The notes: a model not told the origin generated them from the sequence alone. A DNA stretch of 64,000 nt from Pseudomonas sp. MRSN 12121 (GCF_000931465.1 NZ_CP010892.1:1240001-1304000); one strand, 5' to 3'; counted from the stretch's first letter, positions 28,017 to 38,115 are shown. Numbers and translations are program-made.

Positions 28017-29507
28017 TTATTCGAGGTCATTGCCGTGGCGCGCCATGATGTGCCGCACCACGCTGTAGTCCTGCAGCGAATCGCTGGACAGGTCCTTACC
28101 GTAGCCGGAACGCTTCAGGCCGCCGTGGGGCATTTCGCTGGCCAGCATGAAATGGCTGTTAATCCAGGTGCAGCCGTATTGCAGGCGGGCCGCCACCTGC
28201 ATGGCCTTGTCCAGGTTGCGGGTCCAGACCGACGAGGCCAGGCCGTATTCCGAGTCGTTGGCCCAATCCACCGCCTGGGGCAGGTCGTCGAAACGGGTGA
28301 TGGTGACCACCGGTCCGAACACTTCGCGCTGGACGATTTCATCCTGTTGCCGGCAGCCGGCCAGCAGGGTCGGCTGGTAATAGAAGCCGGGGCCCGAATG
28401 CACCGCGGCGCCGGTCACCCGTTCGATATGTGGCTGGCCCAGGGCGCGTTCGACGAAGCTGGCCACGCGGTCGCGCTGGCGGGTACTGATCAGTGGGCCG
28501 ATCTCGTTGTCGGCGTCGCGCTTGCCGGCAAAGCGCAGGCTGGCGACAGCGCTGCCGAGTTCGGCGACCAGCCGGTCGTGGATCCCGGCCTGGGCATAGA
28601 TCCGGCAAGCGGCGGTGCAATCCTGCCCGGCGTTGTAATAGCCGTAGGTGCGCACGCCTTCGACCACGGCTTGCAGGTCGGCATCGTCGCAGACGATCAC
28701 CGGCGCCTTGCCGCCTAGCTCCAGGTGCGTGCGCTTCAGGGTTTTCGAGGCGGCCTGGAGGATCTTCTGCCCGGTGACGATATCCCCGGTCAACGACACC
28801 ATGCGCACCCTCGGGTGGCTCACCAGATGGCTGCCCACGCCTTCGCCACCGCCGCAGACGATGTTCAGCACGCCGCGCGGCAGCAGCTCGGCCAGGGTCG
28901 GCGCCAGGGCCAGGATCGACAGCGGGGTGTGCTCGGAAGGCTTGAATACCAGGGTGTTGCCGGCGGCGAGGGCCGGGGCGATCTTCCAGGCGGCCATCAT
29001 GATCGGGTAGTTCCACGGCGCAATCGAGGCCACCACGCCGATCGGGTCGCGCCGCACCATGCTGGTGTAGCCCGGCAGGTACTCGCCGGCGAGCTGGCCG
29101 GTCTGGCAGCGCACGGCGCCGGCAAAGAAACGGAAGACGTCGACGGTGGCGCCGAGATCGTCCTGGCGCGCCAGGTGCAGCGGCTTGCCGCAGTTCAGTG
29201 ATTCCAGGCGGGCCAGATGGTCGGCTTGCCGTTCCACGGCGTCGGCGATGCCCAGCAGCAGGGTGGCGCGCTGCTGCGGCGTGGTCCGCGACCAGCTGGC
29301 AAAGGCGCGATGGGCCGCGAGGATCGCGCTTTCCACCTGTTCGGTGCTGGCTTCGGCAATGTGCCCCAGCACGTCGCCGGTGGCGGGGTTGAGGATGGGC
29401 TCGACCCGTCCCTGGCCGGCAACGAGTTCGCCGTCGATCAACAACGCGGTGGGCATCGGGGGCTGCGCGCCAGTCATGTTCCGGGCTCTCTTTTCTTGTC
29501 GGGCCAT
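28017..29507 (-). CDS. Aldehyde dehydrogenase, gamma-aminobutyraldehyde dehydrogenase-like
   Basis: The product is 496 residues from ATG 29507, chosen for its GGAGAG upstream; ATG 29477 is another option. It resembles the PatD-like protein at the other end of the cluster throughout, including the catalytic Glu in [11 protein letters not shown] and Cys in [12 protein letters not shown]. The two dehydrogenases are paralogues that bracket the transporter genes. The expected reaction is oxidation of an omega-aminoaldehyde to the amino acid with NAD+. Substrate split between the two is unknown. The LysR gene lies 102 bases upstream. Confidence 0.87.
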   Translation of the reverse strand: MARQEKRARNMTGAQPPMPTALLIDGELVAGQGRVEPILNPATGDVLGHIAEASTEQVESAILAAHRAFASWSRTTPQQRATLLLGIADAVERQADHLARLESLNCGKPLHLARQDDLGATVDVFRFFAGAVRCQTGQLAGEYLPGYTSMVRRDPIGVVASIAPWNYPIMMAAWKIAPALAAGNTLVFKPSEHTPLSILALAPTLAELLPRGVLNIVCGGGEGVGSHLVSHPRVRMVSLTGDIVTGQKILQAASKTLKRTHLELGGKAPVIVCDDADLQAVVEGVRTYGYYNAGQDCTAACRIYAQAGIHDRLVAELGSAVASLRFAGKRDADNEIGPLISTRQRDRVASFVERALGQPHIERVTGAAVHSGPGFYYQPTLLAGCRQQDEIVQREVFGPVVTITRFDDLPQAVDWANDSEYGLASSVWTRNLDKAMQVAARLQYGCTWINSHFMLASEMPHGGLKRSGYGKDLSSDSLQDYSVVRHIMARHGNDLE

Positions 29508-29609
29508 GGGCTCTCCTGTGACGCAAGCCCGGCCTTCTGCATGGAGTGGCATGAGACTAGTCGCGGGGCTTGCACTGGACAAATACCAAATACTGAAAGC
29601 GGCGTTCGA

Positions 29610-30524
29610 TTAAATAGATGGCTTGCGTCCGCCATGGGGCTGCTCGCGCGCCACGGTCAGGAACGGGTCGACCAGCGCCGGCCGGGCCGTGCCGCGGCGC
29701 CAGGCCAGGCCGACGTCGAGGGTCTGGCTCAGGTCGGCGATGGGCCGGGCCTCGATGATGTCGCCCTCCAGCGACCAGGGGCGGTAGGTCATGTCCGGCT
29801 GGATCGACACCCCGAGCCCGGCGGCCACCAGGCTGCGCACCGCTTCGGTGGAGGCGGTGCGCAGGGTGACGCGCGGCTGCAGGCCGGCGCCGGACCACAG
29901 GCGCTGGGCGTTGCGGTCCATTTCATCGACATTGAGCTGGATCAGCGGCTCGCGGGCGACATCCGCCAGGTTGATGCTGTCGTGTTCCAGCAGCGGATGC
30001 TGGGCCGGCAGCCACAGGCGGTGCGGGGAGTGGGTCAGGACTTCGGTCTGCAGGGCATGGCGGTCCTCGAGATTGGAGAGGATCAGCACCCCGACGTCGA
30101 TTTCGCCGCTCACCAGCAGGTGTTCGATGTAGGGGCGCTCGTCCTCCATCACGCGGATCTCCACGTTCGGATAGGCGCGCTGGAAACGCGTGAGCAGATC
30201 CGCCAGGTAATAACCGGCCACCAGGCTGGTCACGCCGACGGTCAACTGGCCGGCGACCTGGTCGGTGCTCTGTTGCAGGCTGCGCTTGGCGTTGTCGACG
30301 GTAGCCAGGATCAGGTGCGCCTGGCGCAGGAACTGGTGGCCCTGGTGGGTCAGGGTCATGCCCTTGGCGTGGCGGTTGAACAGGCCGACGCCGATTTCCT
30401 GCTCCAGTTGCTGGATCGCCAGGGTCAGGGTCGACTGGGAGATGAACACCGCCTGGGCGGCGGCCGAGATCGAGCCGGTCTCGGCCACGGCGATGAAATG
30501 ACGGATCTGGCGCAGGGTCATCAT
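29610..30524 (-). CDS. LysR-family transcriptional regulator
   Basis: The 304-residue regulator has the N-terminal winged helix (MTLRQIRHFIAVAETGSISAAAQAV, QSTLTLAIQQLEQEIGVGLF) and a C-terminal effector-binding domain. It lies just upstream of, and in the same direction as, the dehydrogenase/transporter cluster, so it probably controls that cluster. The spacer in front of the dehydrogenase gene contains ATACCAAATACTGA (29584-29597), which could be part of its binding site. The effector is unknown. Confidence 0.9.
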   Translation of the reverse strand: MMTLRQIRHFIAVAETGSISAAAQAVFISQSTLTLAIQQLEQEIGVGLFNRHAKGMTLTHQGHQFLRQAHLILATVDNAKRSLQQSTDQVAGQLTVGVTSLVAGYYLADLLTRFQRAYPNVEIRVMEDERPYIEHLLVSGEIDVGVLILSNLEDRHALQTEVLTHSPHRLWLPAQHPLLEHDSINLADVAREPLIQLNVDEMDRNAQRLWSGAGLQPRVTLRTASTEAVRSLVAAGLGVSIQPDMTYRPWSLEGDIIEARPIADLSQTLDVGLAWRRGTARPALVDPFLTVAREQPHGGRKPSI

Positions 30525-30714
30525 GGGTAATCACCAGGCTGGCGCTTTTATCGATGTTTTCGAGTATATATCGCTTTAATCGAATGGCTGTCCACGACCT
30601 CGATGGCCCGAGGCGAAGCAACATCTGGAAGCACACTCGGACCCAGGCGCCGGGCACTTCGATCTAGGCTGGTGGCCTTATCTGTTCCCTCGACTCACCT
30701 GTCTGGAGGTTTGT

Positions 30715-31440
30715 ATGAATACCCGTGGATTACTCGACCAATTGCTCAAGTCCGGCCAGGAGCTGTTGCAGAACAAGGCCGGCGCGCAGCCGAACAAGGC
30801 CTCCGACGCCGACAAAGGCGCGTTGGGCGGCTTGCTCGGCGGCAATTCCGGCGGGCTGGGCAGCCTGTTGTCCGGGGCCGGTGGCGGCGCGCTGGCCGCC
30901 GGGGCCATGGGCTTGCTGCTGGGCAACAAGAAAGCCCGCAAGTTCGGTGGCAAGGCCCTGACCTACGGCGGCCTGGCGGCACTGGGGGTGATCGCCTACA
31001 AGGCCTACGGCAACTGGCAGGCGCAGCAGGCCGGTGCACCCCGGACCGAGCCGCAGACTCTCGACCGCCTGCCTGCGCAACAGGTCGAGCAGCACAGCCA
31101 GGCGATCCTCAAGGCGCTGGTGGCGGCGGCCAAGGCCGATGGCCATATCGATGAGCGCGAGCGGGCCTTGATCGAGGGCGAATTCACCCGCCTGGACAAT
31201 GATCAGGAGCTGCAGCGCTGGTTGCACGCCGAGCTCAACAAGCCCCTGGACCCGGTGGATGTGGCACGGGCCGCCGGCACGCCGGAAATGGCCGCGGAAA
31301 TGTACGTCGCCAGCGTGATGCTGGTGGACGAGGAAAACTTCATGGAGAAGGCTTACCTGAATGAGCTGGCGCGTCAGCTCAAGCTGGAACCGGGGTTGAA
31401 GCTCGAACTGGAAAAGCAGGTTCGCCAGGCCAGTGCCTGA
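30715..31440 (+). CDS. DUF533 / TerB-like protein (YebE family)
   Basis: The 241-residue product has a low-complexity N-terminal part (NKAGAQPNKASDADKGALGGLLGG), a Gly/Ala-rich hydrophobic stretch (GALAAGAMGLLLGNKKARKFG, then YGGLAALGVIAYKAYG) that may sit in the membrane, and a C-terminal helical TerB-like domain (ILKALVAAAKADGHIDERE). This is the layout of DUF533/YebE inner-membrane proteins, whose function is not settled. It precedes the wsp operon by 232 bases. Confidence 0.8.
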   Translation: MNTRGLLDQLLKSGQELLQNKAGAQPNKASDADKGALGGLLGGNSGGLGSLLSGAGGGALAAGAMGLLLGNKKARKFGGKALTYGGLAALGVIAYKAYGNWQAQQAGAPRTEPQTLDRLPAQQVEQHSQAILKALVAAAKADGHIDERERALIEGEFTRLDNDQELQRWLHAELNKPLDPVDVARAAGTPEMAAEMYVASVMLVDEENFMEKAYLNELARQLKLEPGLKLELEKQVRQASA

Positions 31441-31672
31441 TGGCTGTCGGGCGCGTCGGGACGAATGCCGGGTGCGCCCTCTGCGATGGCTGAAATGGCT
31501 CCCGATTTTGCCGAAACGCCACTGGCGGCGTCAGACTCATCTGACGGAAAGTAGCCGTCCGGAGTGAACCCTGCCTTTCGCTCTGAGTGAGACGTGGTGC
31601 GCAACACGCTGATTAAGGATGGCACGCCCTCGGCTATACTCCCCACCATTTGAATGGCCCCGAGGACTGACT
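31441..31672. promoter_or_regulatory. Upstream region of the wsp operon
   Basis: This 232-base gap has no gene. It contains a perfect 7-bp hairpin CGTCAGA-CTCA-TCTGACG at 31529-31546 and a -10-like TATACT at 31635-31640, 33 bases before the wspA start. No good -35 box is seen at the matching distance. Confidence 0.4.
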
Positions 31673-33295
31673 GTGAAGAACTGGACGTTGCGCCAACGCA
31701 TTTTGGCGAGCTTTGCGGTGATTATCACCATCATGTTGCTGATGGTCATAACCTCGTACTCCCGCCTGCTGAAGATCGAAGCGGGTGAAGAGCGCATGCG
31801 TTCCGATGCCATTCCCGGGAGCTATTTCAGTTCCATGATCCGCGGCGCATGGGTCGACAGTTACCTGCACACCCAGGAACTCATCGGCATGAAGGAAGGC
31901 CAGGGGATCACCGCCGAGGACGAGGCGAACTTCAAGAGCTTCGAGCTGCGCCTGAGGCAATACCTGGCCAGCTACAAGAGCACCATCACCACCCGGCAGG
32001 ACCAGAACGAATTCGATGAGTTCGAGAAGTTGCACGAGCACTTCCTCCAGGTCCAGGCCGCCGTGCTCGACCTGCATGTGCGCAACAAGGAAGACGACGC
32101 GGTGAAGCTGTTCAACGAGCAGTTGACCCCCGCCTGGGTCACCGGCCGGATGAAGCTCAACGACATCATCGACGAGAACAAGGCGGTGGCCGATTCGGCG
32201 GCGGCGCAGATCGACGACGCCGTGGCCGCGGCCAAGATCAGCATGGGCGTTTCCCTGCTGGTGGCCGTGCTGGTGGCCGGCCTGTGCGGCCTGTTGCTGA
32301 TGCGCGCGATCATGTCGCCGATGAACCGTATCGTGCAGATCCTCGAGGTGATGCGCACGGGCGACCTGACCCGCCGCCTGAACCTGGAGCGCAAGGACGA
32401 GTTCGGCGCCGTGGAAACCGGCTTCAACGACATGATGAGCGAACTCAATTCCCTGGTGTCCCAGGCGCAGCGTTCCTCGGTCCAGGTCACCACTTCGGTC
32501 ACCGAGATTGCCGCCACCTCCAAGCAGCAGCAGGCGACCGCCACCGAGACCGCGGCGACCACCACCGAAATCGGCGCCACCTCACGGGAGATCGCGGCCA
32601 CCTCCCGCGACCTGGTGCGCACCATGACCGAAGTTTCCAGCGCCGCCGACCAGGCTTCGGTGCTCGCCGGTTCCGGCCAGCAGGGCCTGGCGCGGATGGA
32701 AGACACCATGCACTCGGTGATGGGCGCGGCCGACCTGGTCAACGCCAAGCTGGCGATCCTCAACGAGAAGGCCGGCAACATCAACCAGGTGGTGGTGACC
32801 ATCGTCAAGGTCGCCGACCAGACCAACCTGCTGTCGCTCAACGCCGCGATCGAAGCCGAGAAGGCCGGTGAATACGGCCGCGGCTTCGCTGTGGTGGCCA
32901 CCGAAGTGCGGCGCCTGGCGGACCAGACCGCGGTCGCCACCTACGACATCGAGCAGATGGTGCGCGAGATCCAGTCCGCGGTGTCGGCCGGGGTCATGGG
33001 CATGGACAAGTTCTCCGAAGAAGTGCGTCGCGGCATGGCCGAGGTGCAGCAGGTCGGCGAGCAGCTGTCGCAGATCATCCATCAGGTCCAGGCGCTGGCG
33101 CCGCGGGTGCTGATGGTCAACGAAGGCATGCAGGCCCAGGCCACCGGTGCCGAACAGATCAACCACGCCCTGGTGCAGCTGGGCGATGCCAGCAGCCAGA
33201 CTGTCGAGTCGTTGCGCCAGGCCAGTTTCGCCATCGATGAGCTGAGCCAGGTGGCGGTGGGGCTGCGCAGCGGCGTCTCGCGTTTCAAAGTCTGA
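31673..33295 (+). CDS. wspA: Wsp methyl-accepting chemoreceptor WspA
   Basis: WspA is the membrane receptor of the Wsp surface-sensing pathway. I start it at GTG 31673 (reading KNWTLRQRILASF), with GAGG upstream, giving 540 residues; longer frames from 31619 are unlikely. TM1 is FAVIITIMLLMVITSY near residues 14-29 and TM2 is VSLLVAVLVAGLCGLLL near 191-207, with a helical periplasmic domain between them. HAMP and the cytoplasmic coiled coil follow, and the signalling tip reads NAAIEAEKAGEYGRGFAVVA, as in WspA. wspB starts with a one-base overlap. Confidence 0.95.
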   Translation: MKNWTLRQRILASFAVIITIMLLMVITSYSRLLKIEAGEERMRSDAIPGSYFSSMIRGAWVDSYLHTQELIGMKEGQGITAEDEANFKSFELRLRQYLASYKSTITTRQDQNEFDEFEKLHEHFLQVQAAVLDLHVRNKEDDAVKLFNEQLTPAWVTGRMKLNDIIDENKAVADSAAAQIDDAVAAAKISMGVSLLVAVLVAGLCGLLLMRAIMSPMNRIVQILEVMRTGDLTRRLNLERKDEFGAVETGFNDMMSELNSLVSQAQRSSVQVTTSVTEIAATSKQQQATATETAATTTEIGATSREIAATSRDLVRTMTEVSSAADQASVLAGSGQQGLARMEDTMHSVMGAADLVNAKLAILNEKAGNINQVVVTIVKVADQTNLLSLNAAIEAEKAGEYGRGFAVVATEVRRLADQTAVATYDIEQMVREIQSAVSAGVMGMDKFSEEVRRGMAEVQQVGEQLSQIIHQVQALAPRVLMVNEGMQAQATGAEQINHALVQLGDASSQTVESLRQASFAIDELSQVAVGLRSGVSRFKV

Positions 33296-33831
33296 TGAAC
33301 GAGCTCGCAGCGAAACGCGGCGCGGGGGCAGGGCGCAAGAACGCGCTGTTCCTGGTGTTCCGCATCGGTTCCGAACGTTATGCCTTGCAAGCCGTCGAGG
33401 TAGCGGAAGTATTGCCGCGGCTGCAACTCAAGCCGATTCCCCGGGCCCCGGCCTGGGTGGCGGGGGTGTTCGCCCATCGCGGCGCCGTGGTGCCTGTGAT
33501 CGATCTCTGCGCCCTGACGTTTGGCGAGCCGGCCCAGCAACGCACCAGCACCCGGCTGGTGCTGGTGCATTACCGTGCGCAGGCCGGGCAGCCCGAGCGG
33601 TTGCTGGGGCTGATCCTGGAACAGGCCACCGACACCCTGCGTTGCGATCCACAGGCCTTCAAGGCCTATGGCCTGGATAACCGCAATGCGCCCTACCTGG
33701 GCCCGGTCTATGAAGACGCCCAGGGTCTGCTGCAGTGGGTGCGGGTCGACGACCTGCTGGACGCCCAGGTGCGTGCCCTGCTGTTTCCCTCGCCGCCGCT
33801 GGATCTGGCGCTGCTTGGGGAATCGCCATGA
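33295..33831 (+). CDS. wspB: Wsp CheW-like coupling protein WspB
   Basis: The 178-residue CheW-domain protein begins with a short variable lead (MNELAAKRGAGAGRKNA), then LFLVFRIGSERYALQAVEVAEV, a standard CheW start. It should link the receptor WspA to the kinase WspE. Its ATG overlaps the wspA stop and its own stop overlaps the wspC start (ATGA). Confidence 0.93.
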   Translation: MNELAAKRGAGAGRKNALFLVFRIGSERYALQAVEVAEVLPRLQLKPIPRAPAWVAGVFAHRGAVVPVIDLCALTFGEPAQQRTSTRLVLVHYRAQAGQPERLLGLILEQATDTLRCDPQAFKAYGLDNRNAPYLGPVYEDAQGLLQWVRVDDLLDAQVRALLFPSPPLDLALLGESP

Positions 33832-35117
33832 GCAGCGACCAACGATTCTTCGATTTCCTCAAGGAACGCATCGGCCTGGACGTGGCCTCGGTAGGGGCGG
33901 CGATCATCGAGCGCGCGGTGCGCCAGCGCAGCATCGCCCAGCAGGCGCCGAGCGCCGACCATTACTGGCAGACCCTGCAGGGCTCGCGCGATGAGCAGCA
34001 GGCGCTGATCGAGGCGGTGATCGTTCCGGAAACCTGGTTTTTCCGTTACCCGGAATCCTTCGCCACCCTGGCCAGGCTCGCGCTCGCCCGCCTTGCCGAG
34101 CTCAAGGGCATGCGCGCGTTGCGCATTCTCAGCCTGCCGTGTTCCACCGGCGAGGAACCCTACTCCATTGCCATGGCGCTGCTCGATGCGGGGCTGGCAC
34201 CCCATCAGTTCAAGGTCGACGGGTTCGATGTCAGCCCCCTCTCGATCGAACGGGCCAGGAGCGCGGTGTATGGCAAGAACTCCTTCCGTGGCCAGCACAC
34301 CGATTTTCGCGAGCGGCATTTCACTGCCGAGGACGATCGCTACAGCCTGGGCGAGCGCGTGCGCGAACAGGTGCGGCTGCAGGTGGGCAACCTGCTGGAC
34401 CCGACCCTGCTGGCCAACGAACCGCCCTACGATTTCGTTTTCTGTCGCAACCTGCTGATCTATTTCGACCAGCCGACCCAGCGCCAGGTATTCGAGGTCC
34501 TCAAGCGTCTGACTCACGTCGACGGCGTGCTGTTCATCGGCCCGGCCGAAGGCAGCCTGCTGGGGCGCCTGGGCATGCGTTCGATCGGTGTCGCCCAGTC
34601 GTTCGCCTTCAGCCGGCATAACGAGCCGGAGCCCGTGGCGCCGCCGACCCCGTCCTTCGTGCCGAGCGCCTTGCCGGTGCGCCAGCCGGTACGCAGCATT
34701 ACGCCGCCCGCGCGCGCTCGGCCGTTTGCCAGCGTTCCGACGAGCCCCGCTGCCAGCCCGACCCCGGCGCCTGCCGCGCCGGCCAGCGATGCCGCGACCC
34801 TGCTGGCTAACATCGCGGCGCTGGCCAACGAGGGCAAGAGCGCCGAGGCCCGGCTGGCCTGCGAGCATTACCTGGCCAGCCATGAGCCGGTGGCCCAGGT
34901 GTTCTATTGGCTGGGGCTGCTCAGCGATGTCGCGGGCAGTGCCCTGGAGGCCCAGGGCTTCTATCGCAAGGCCCTGTACCTGGACCCGCAGCACGCCGAA
35001 TCGCTGGTGCACCTGGCCGCCTTGCTGGCATCCCAGGGGGACGTCGCCGGCGCCCGTCGATTGCAGGAACGCGCGGCCCGCGGCGGCCGTGCGGCAGACA
35101 GTGAGCGTAAATCATGA
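33828..35117 (+). CDS. wspC: Wsp CheR-like receptor methyltransferase WspC
   Basis: The 429-residue product from ATG 33828 has an N-terminal CheR methyltransferase domain with the SAM site LSLPCSTGEEPYSIAMALL and the later YDFVFCRNLLIYF. A Pro/Ala-rich linker (about residues 265-330) leads to a C-terminal TPR-like part (FYWLGLLSDVAGSALEAQGF). It methylates WspA and opposes WspF. The frame extends upstream to 33735, but the ATGA overlap with wspB and the family start (MSSDQRFFDFLKERIGLD) fix the start. Confidence 0.94.
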   Translation: MSSDQRFFDFLKERIGLDVASVGAAIIERAVRQRSIAQQAPSADHYWQTLQGSRDEQQALIEAVIVPETWFFRYPESFATLARLALARLAELKGMRALRILSLPCSTGEEPYSIAMALLDAGLAPHQFKVDGFDVSPLSIERARSAVYGKNSFRGQHTDFRERHFTAEDDRYSLGERVREQVRLQVGNLLDPTLLANEPPYDFVFCRNLLIYFDQPTQRQVFEVLKRLTHVDGVLFIGPAEGSLLGRLGMRSIGVAQSFAFSRHNEPEPVAPPTPSFVPSALPVRQPVRSITPPARARPFASVPTSPAASPTPAPAAPASDAATLLANIAALANEGKSAEARLACEHYLASHEPVAQVFYWLGLLSDVAGSALEAQGFYRKALYLDPQHAESLVHLAALLASQGDVAGARRLQERAARGGRAADSERKS

Positions 35118-35797
35118 GCGGCCCTGTTTCGTTGAACGTGACCCACGAAGATGCCCAGGCCATCGACGATTGCTGGAACCGTATCGGTATCCACGGCGAC
35201 AAGAGTTGCCCGTTGCTGGTCGAGCATGTGCATTGCCGCAACTGCTCGGTGTATTCCGCCGCGGCCACCCGCCTGCTGGACCGCTATGCGTTGCAGCAGG
35301 AACAGCATGAACAGGCGTCCGCCAAGGCCGACGTCGATGTGGTCACCCGTTCGATCTTGATGTTCCGCCTGGGCGAGGAATGGCTGGGCATCGCCACTCG
35401 CTGCCTGGTGGAAGTGGCGCCGCAGCAGCCTGTCCATTCCCTGCCGCACCAGCGTTCGCGGGCCTTGCTCGGGGTGGCGAATGTGCGCGGCGCCCTGGTG
35501 GCCTGCCTGTCGCTCGTGGAGTTGCTGGGGCTGGACACGACCAGCGCCGCAGCCTCGGGCGCGCGAGTCATGCCGCGCATGTTGATCATCGGTGCCCAGG
35601 GTGGCCCGGTGGTGGTGCCGGTGGACGAGGTGGACGGCATCCATGCCATCGACGAGCGCACGCTGAATGCCGCGCTGCGGGCCGGCCAGCCGGCCAGCGC
35701 CAAGTACACCCGGGGCGTCCTGCAGTGGAAGGGCCGCAGCCTGCGCTGGCTGGATGAAGAGCAGCTGCTGTCTGCCGTGACCCGGAGCCTGTCATGA
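35114..35797 (+). CDS. wspD: Wsp CheW-like protein WspD
   Basis: The 227-residue product has a CheW domain from about residue 75 (ILMFRLGEEWLGIATRCLVEV). In front of it lies an N-terminal segment with four Cys (C20, C32, C41, C44) in CWNRIGIHGDKSC and HVHCRNCSVY. The Cys-rich segment is absent from WspB, so the two CheW proteins are not equivalent. Overlaps with wspC and wspE are both ATGA type. Confidence 0.93.
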   Translation: MSGPVSLNVTHEDAQAIDDCWNRIGIHGDKSCPLLVEHVHCRNCSVYSAAATRLLDRYALQQEQHEQASAKADVDVVTRSILMFRLGEEWLGIATRCLVEVAPQQPVHSLPHQRSRALLGVANVRGALVACLSLVELLGLDTTSAAASGARVMPRMLIIGAQGGPVVVPVDEVDGIHAIDERTLNAALRAGQPASAKYTRGVLQWKGRSLRWLDEEQLLSAVTRSLS

Positions 35798-38115
35798 CCC
35801 CCGATCAAATGCGCGACGCCTCGCTGCTCGAACTCTTCAGCCTGGAAGCCGAGGCCCAGACCCAGGTGCTCAGCGCCGGTCTGCTGGCGCTGGAGCGCGA
35901 CCCGACCCAGGCCGACCACCTGGAAGCCTGCATGCGCGCGGCCCATTCGCTCAAGGGCGCGGCGCGGATCGTCGGGATCGACGCCGGGGTCAGTGTGGCC
36001 CACGTGATGGAAGATTGCCTGGTCGGAGCCCAGGAGGGGCGGCTGTACCTGCGCCCCGAGCATATCGACGCGCTGCTGCAAGGCACCGACTTCCTGATGC
36101 GTATCGCCACGCCGGGCAACAGCCAGGTCGGCGAGCAGGACATTGCGGCCTATGTGGCGCTGATGGAACAGTTGATCGCCTCCACGGATGCGACGTCGGA
36201 CATCGTCCTGCCCAGGGTCGAGCCGAGCCTGCCGCCGATGGCCGAGCCGCCGATGGCGGTGACGGCTGTCGAGCCCGAACCGGCGCCGCCGTCGTTCGAG
36301 TTGCCGCCAGAGACGCCGCAGGAGGCGCCCGCGGCCGCGGCCAAGGGCAAGAAACTCGCCGAAGGCGGCGAGCGGGTATTGCGGGTCACGGCGGAACGCC
36401 TGAACAGCCTGCTCGACCTGTCGAGCAAGTCGCTGGTGGAAACCCAGCGCCTGAAGCCCTACCTGGCGACCCTGCAGCGTCTCAAGCGCATGCAGAGCAA
36501 TGGCTTGCGCGCGCTGGAGAATCTCAATGGCCACCTCAAGGAGCAGGTGCTGGGCCTCGAGGCCCAGGAAGCCCTGGAGGACGCACGGCGCCTGCTGGCG
36601 GAATCCCAGCAATTGCTGGCCGAGAAAACCGCCGAGCTGGACGAGTTCGGCTGGCAGGCCAGCCAGCGCGCCCAGGTGCTCTACGACACGGCACTGGCCT
36701 GTCGCATGCGGCCGTTCGCCGATGTGCTGGTGGGCCAGGTGCGGATGGTCCGCGACCTGGGGCGCAGCCTGGGCAAACAGGTGCGCCTGGAGGTCGAGGG
36801 CGAGAAGACCCAGGTCGATCGCGATGTGCTGGAAAAACTCGAGGCGCCGCTGACCCATCTGCTGCGCAACGCGGTCGACCACGGTATCGAAATGCCCGAG
36901 CAGCGGCTGCTGGCGGGCAAGCCGGCCGAGGGCCTGATTCGTTTGCGCGCCTCCCACCAGGCCGGGCTGCTGGTGCTGGAGCTCAGCGACGACGGCAACG
37001 GCGTCGACCTGGAGCGGGTGCGCCAGAGCATCGTCGAACGCCAGTTGTCGCCAGCCGAGACCGCGGCCCAGTTGAGCGAGGAAGAACTGCTGTCCTTCCT
37101 GTTCCTGCCAGGTTTCAGCCTGCGCGACAAGGTCACCGAGGTGTCCGGGCGCGGGGTCGGCCTGGACGCGGTGCAGCACATGGTGCGTCAACTGCGCGGC
37201 GCGGTGCAGTTGGAGCAGGTGGCGGGGCGCGGCAGTCGTTTCCATCTCGAAGTGCCGTTGACCCTGTCGGTGGTACGCAGTCTGGTGGTGGAGGTCGGCG
37301 AGGAGGCCTACGCCTTTCCACTGGCGCACATCGAACGCATGTGCGACCTGGAGCCCGACGATATTGTGCAGCTCGAAGGACGCCAGCATTTCTGGCACGA
37401 AGGGCGCCATGTCGGCCTGGTCGCGGCCAGCCAGCTGCTGCAACGGCCGGCGGGGCAGAACAACGATTCCACACTCAAGGTCGTGGTGATCCGCGAGCGC
37501 GATACGGTCTATGGCGTGGCGGTGGAGCGCTTCATCGGCGAGCGGACCCTGGTGGTGCTGCCGCTGGACGACCGCCTGGGCAAGGTCCAGGACATCTCCG
37601 CCGGGGCCCTGCTCGACGACGGTTCCGTGGTGCTGATCGTCGACGTCGAGGACATGCTGCGTTCGGTGGACAAGCTGCTCAACACCGGCCGCCTGGAACG
37701 TATCGCCCGGCACAACCGCCACCAGGCCGAGATGACGCGCAAGCGCATCCTGGTGGTCGACGACTCGCTCACCGTGCGCGAGTTGCAACGCAAGCTTTTG
37801 CTCAACCGCGGTTATGACGTAGCGGTCGCCGTCGACGGCATGGATGGCTGGAACGCCCTGCGTTCGGAAGACTTCGACCTGCTGATTACCGATATCGACA
37901 TGCCCCGAATGGATGGGATTGAATTGGTCACACTCCTGCGTCGCGACAACCGCCTGCAGTCGCTGCCGGTCATGGTGGTTTCCTACAAGGACCGCGAGGA
38001 AGACCGGCGCCGTGGACTGGATGCCGGAGCCGACTATTATCTAGCCAAAGCCAGTTTCCATGACGACGCCCTGCTGGATGCGGTGGTGGAGCTGATTGGA
38101 GGAGCGCGGGCATGA
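35794..38115 (+). CDS. wspE: Wsp CheA-type hybrid kinase WspE
   Basis: The 773-residue kinase has an HPt domain with phospho-His H51 (MRAAHSLKGAAR), a Pro-rich linker (about 140-190), a dimerisation region, a HATPase with N-box LTHLLRNAVDHGIE, LSDDGNGVDL and VSGRGVGLDAVQHM, a CheW-like domain, and a C-terminal receiver (RILVVDDSLTVRELQ; acceptor Asp in LLITDIDMPRMDG). It passes phosphate to WspR and WspF. Its end overlaps the wspF start by ATGA. Confidence 0.95.
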   Translation: MTPDQMRDASLLELFSLEAEAQTQVLSAGLLALERDPTQADHLEACMRAAHSLKGAARIVGIDAGVSVAHVMEDCLVGAQEGRLYLRPEHIDALLQGTDFLMRIATPGNSQVGEQDIAAYVALMEQLIASTDATSDIVLPRVEPSLPPMAEPPMAVTAVEPEPAPPSFELPPETPQEAPAAAAKGKKLAEGGERVLRVTAERLNSLLDLSSKSLVETQRLKPYLATLQRLKRMQSNGLRALENLNGHLKEQVLGLEAQEALEDARRLLAESQQLLAEKTAELDEFGWQASQRAQVLYDTALACRMRPFADVLVGQVRMVRDLGRSLGKQVRLEVEGEKTQVDRDVLEKLEAPLTHLLRNAVDHGIEMPEQRLLAGKPAEGLIRLRASHQAGLLVLELSDDGNGVDLERVRQSIVERQLSPAETAAQLSEEELLSFLFLPGFSLRDKVTEVSGRGVGLDAVQHMVRQLRGAVQLEQVAGRGSRFHLEVPLTLSVVRSLVVEVGEEAYAFPLAHIERMCDLEPDDIVQLEGRQHFWHEGRHVGLVAASQLLQRPAGQNNDSTLKVVVIRERDTVYGVAVERFIGERTLVVLPLDDRLGKVQDISAGALLDDGSVVLIVDVEDMLRSVDKLLNTGRLERIARHNRHQAEMTRKRILVVDDSLTVRELQRKLLLNRGYDVAVAVDGMDGWNALRSEDFDLLITDIDMPRMDGIELVTLLRRDNRLQSLPVMVVSYKDREEDRRRGLDAGADYYLAKASFHDDALLDAVVELIGGARA

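Noticed and set aside
31630..31645. A sigma54-type promoter before wspA (GG-N10-GC in GGCACGCCCTCGGC)
   Set aside because: The -12 box reads CGGC instead of TTGC, a TATACT overlaps it, and no activator gene or site is near; spacing alone is not enough.
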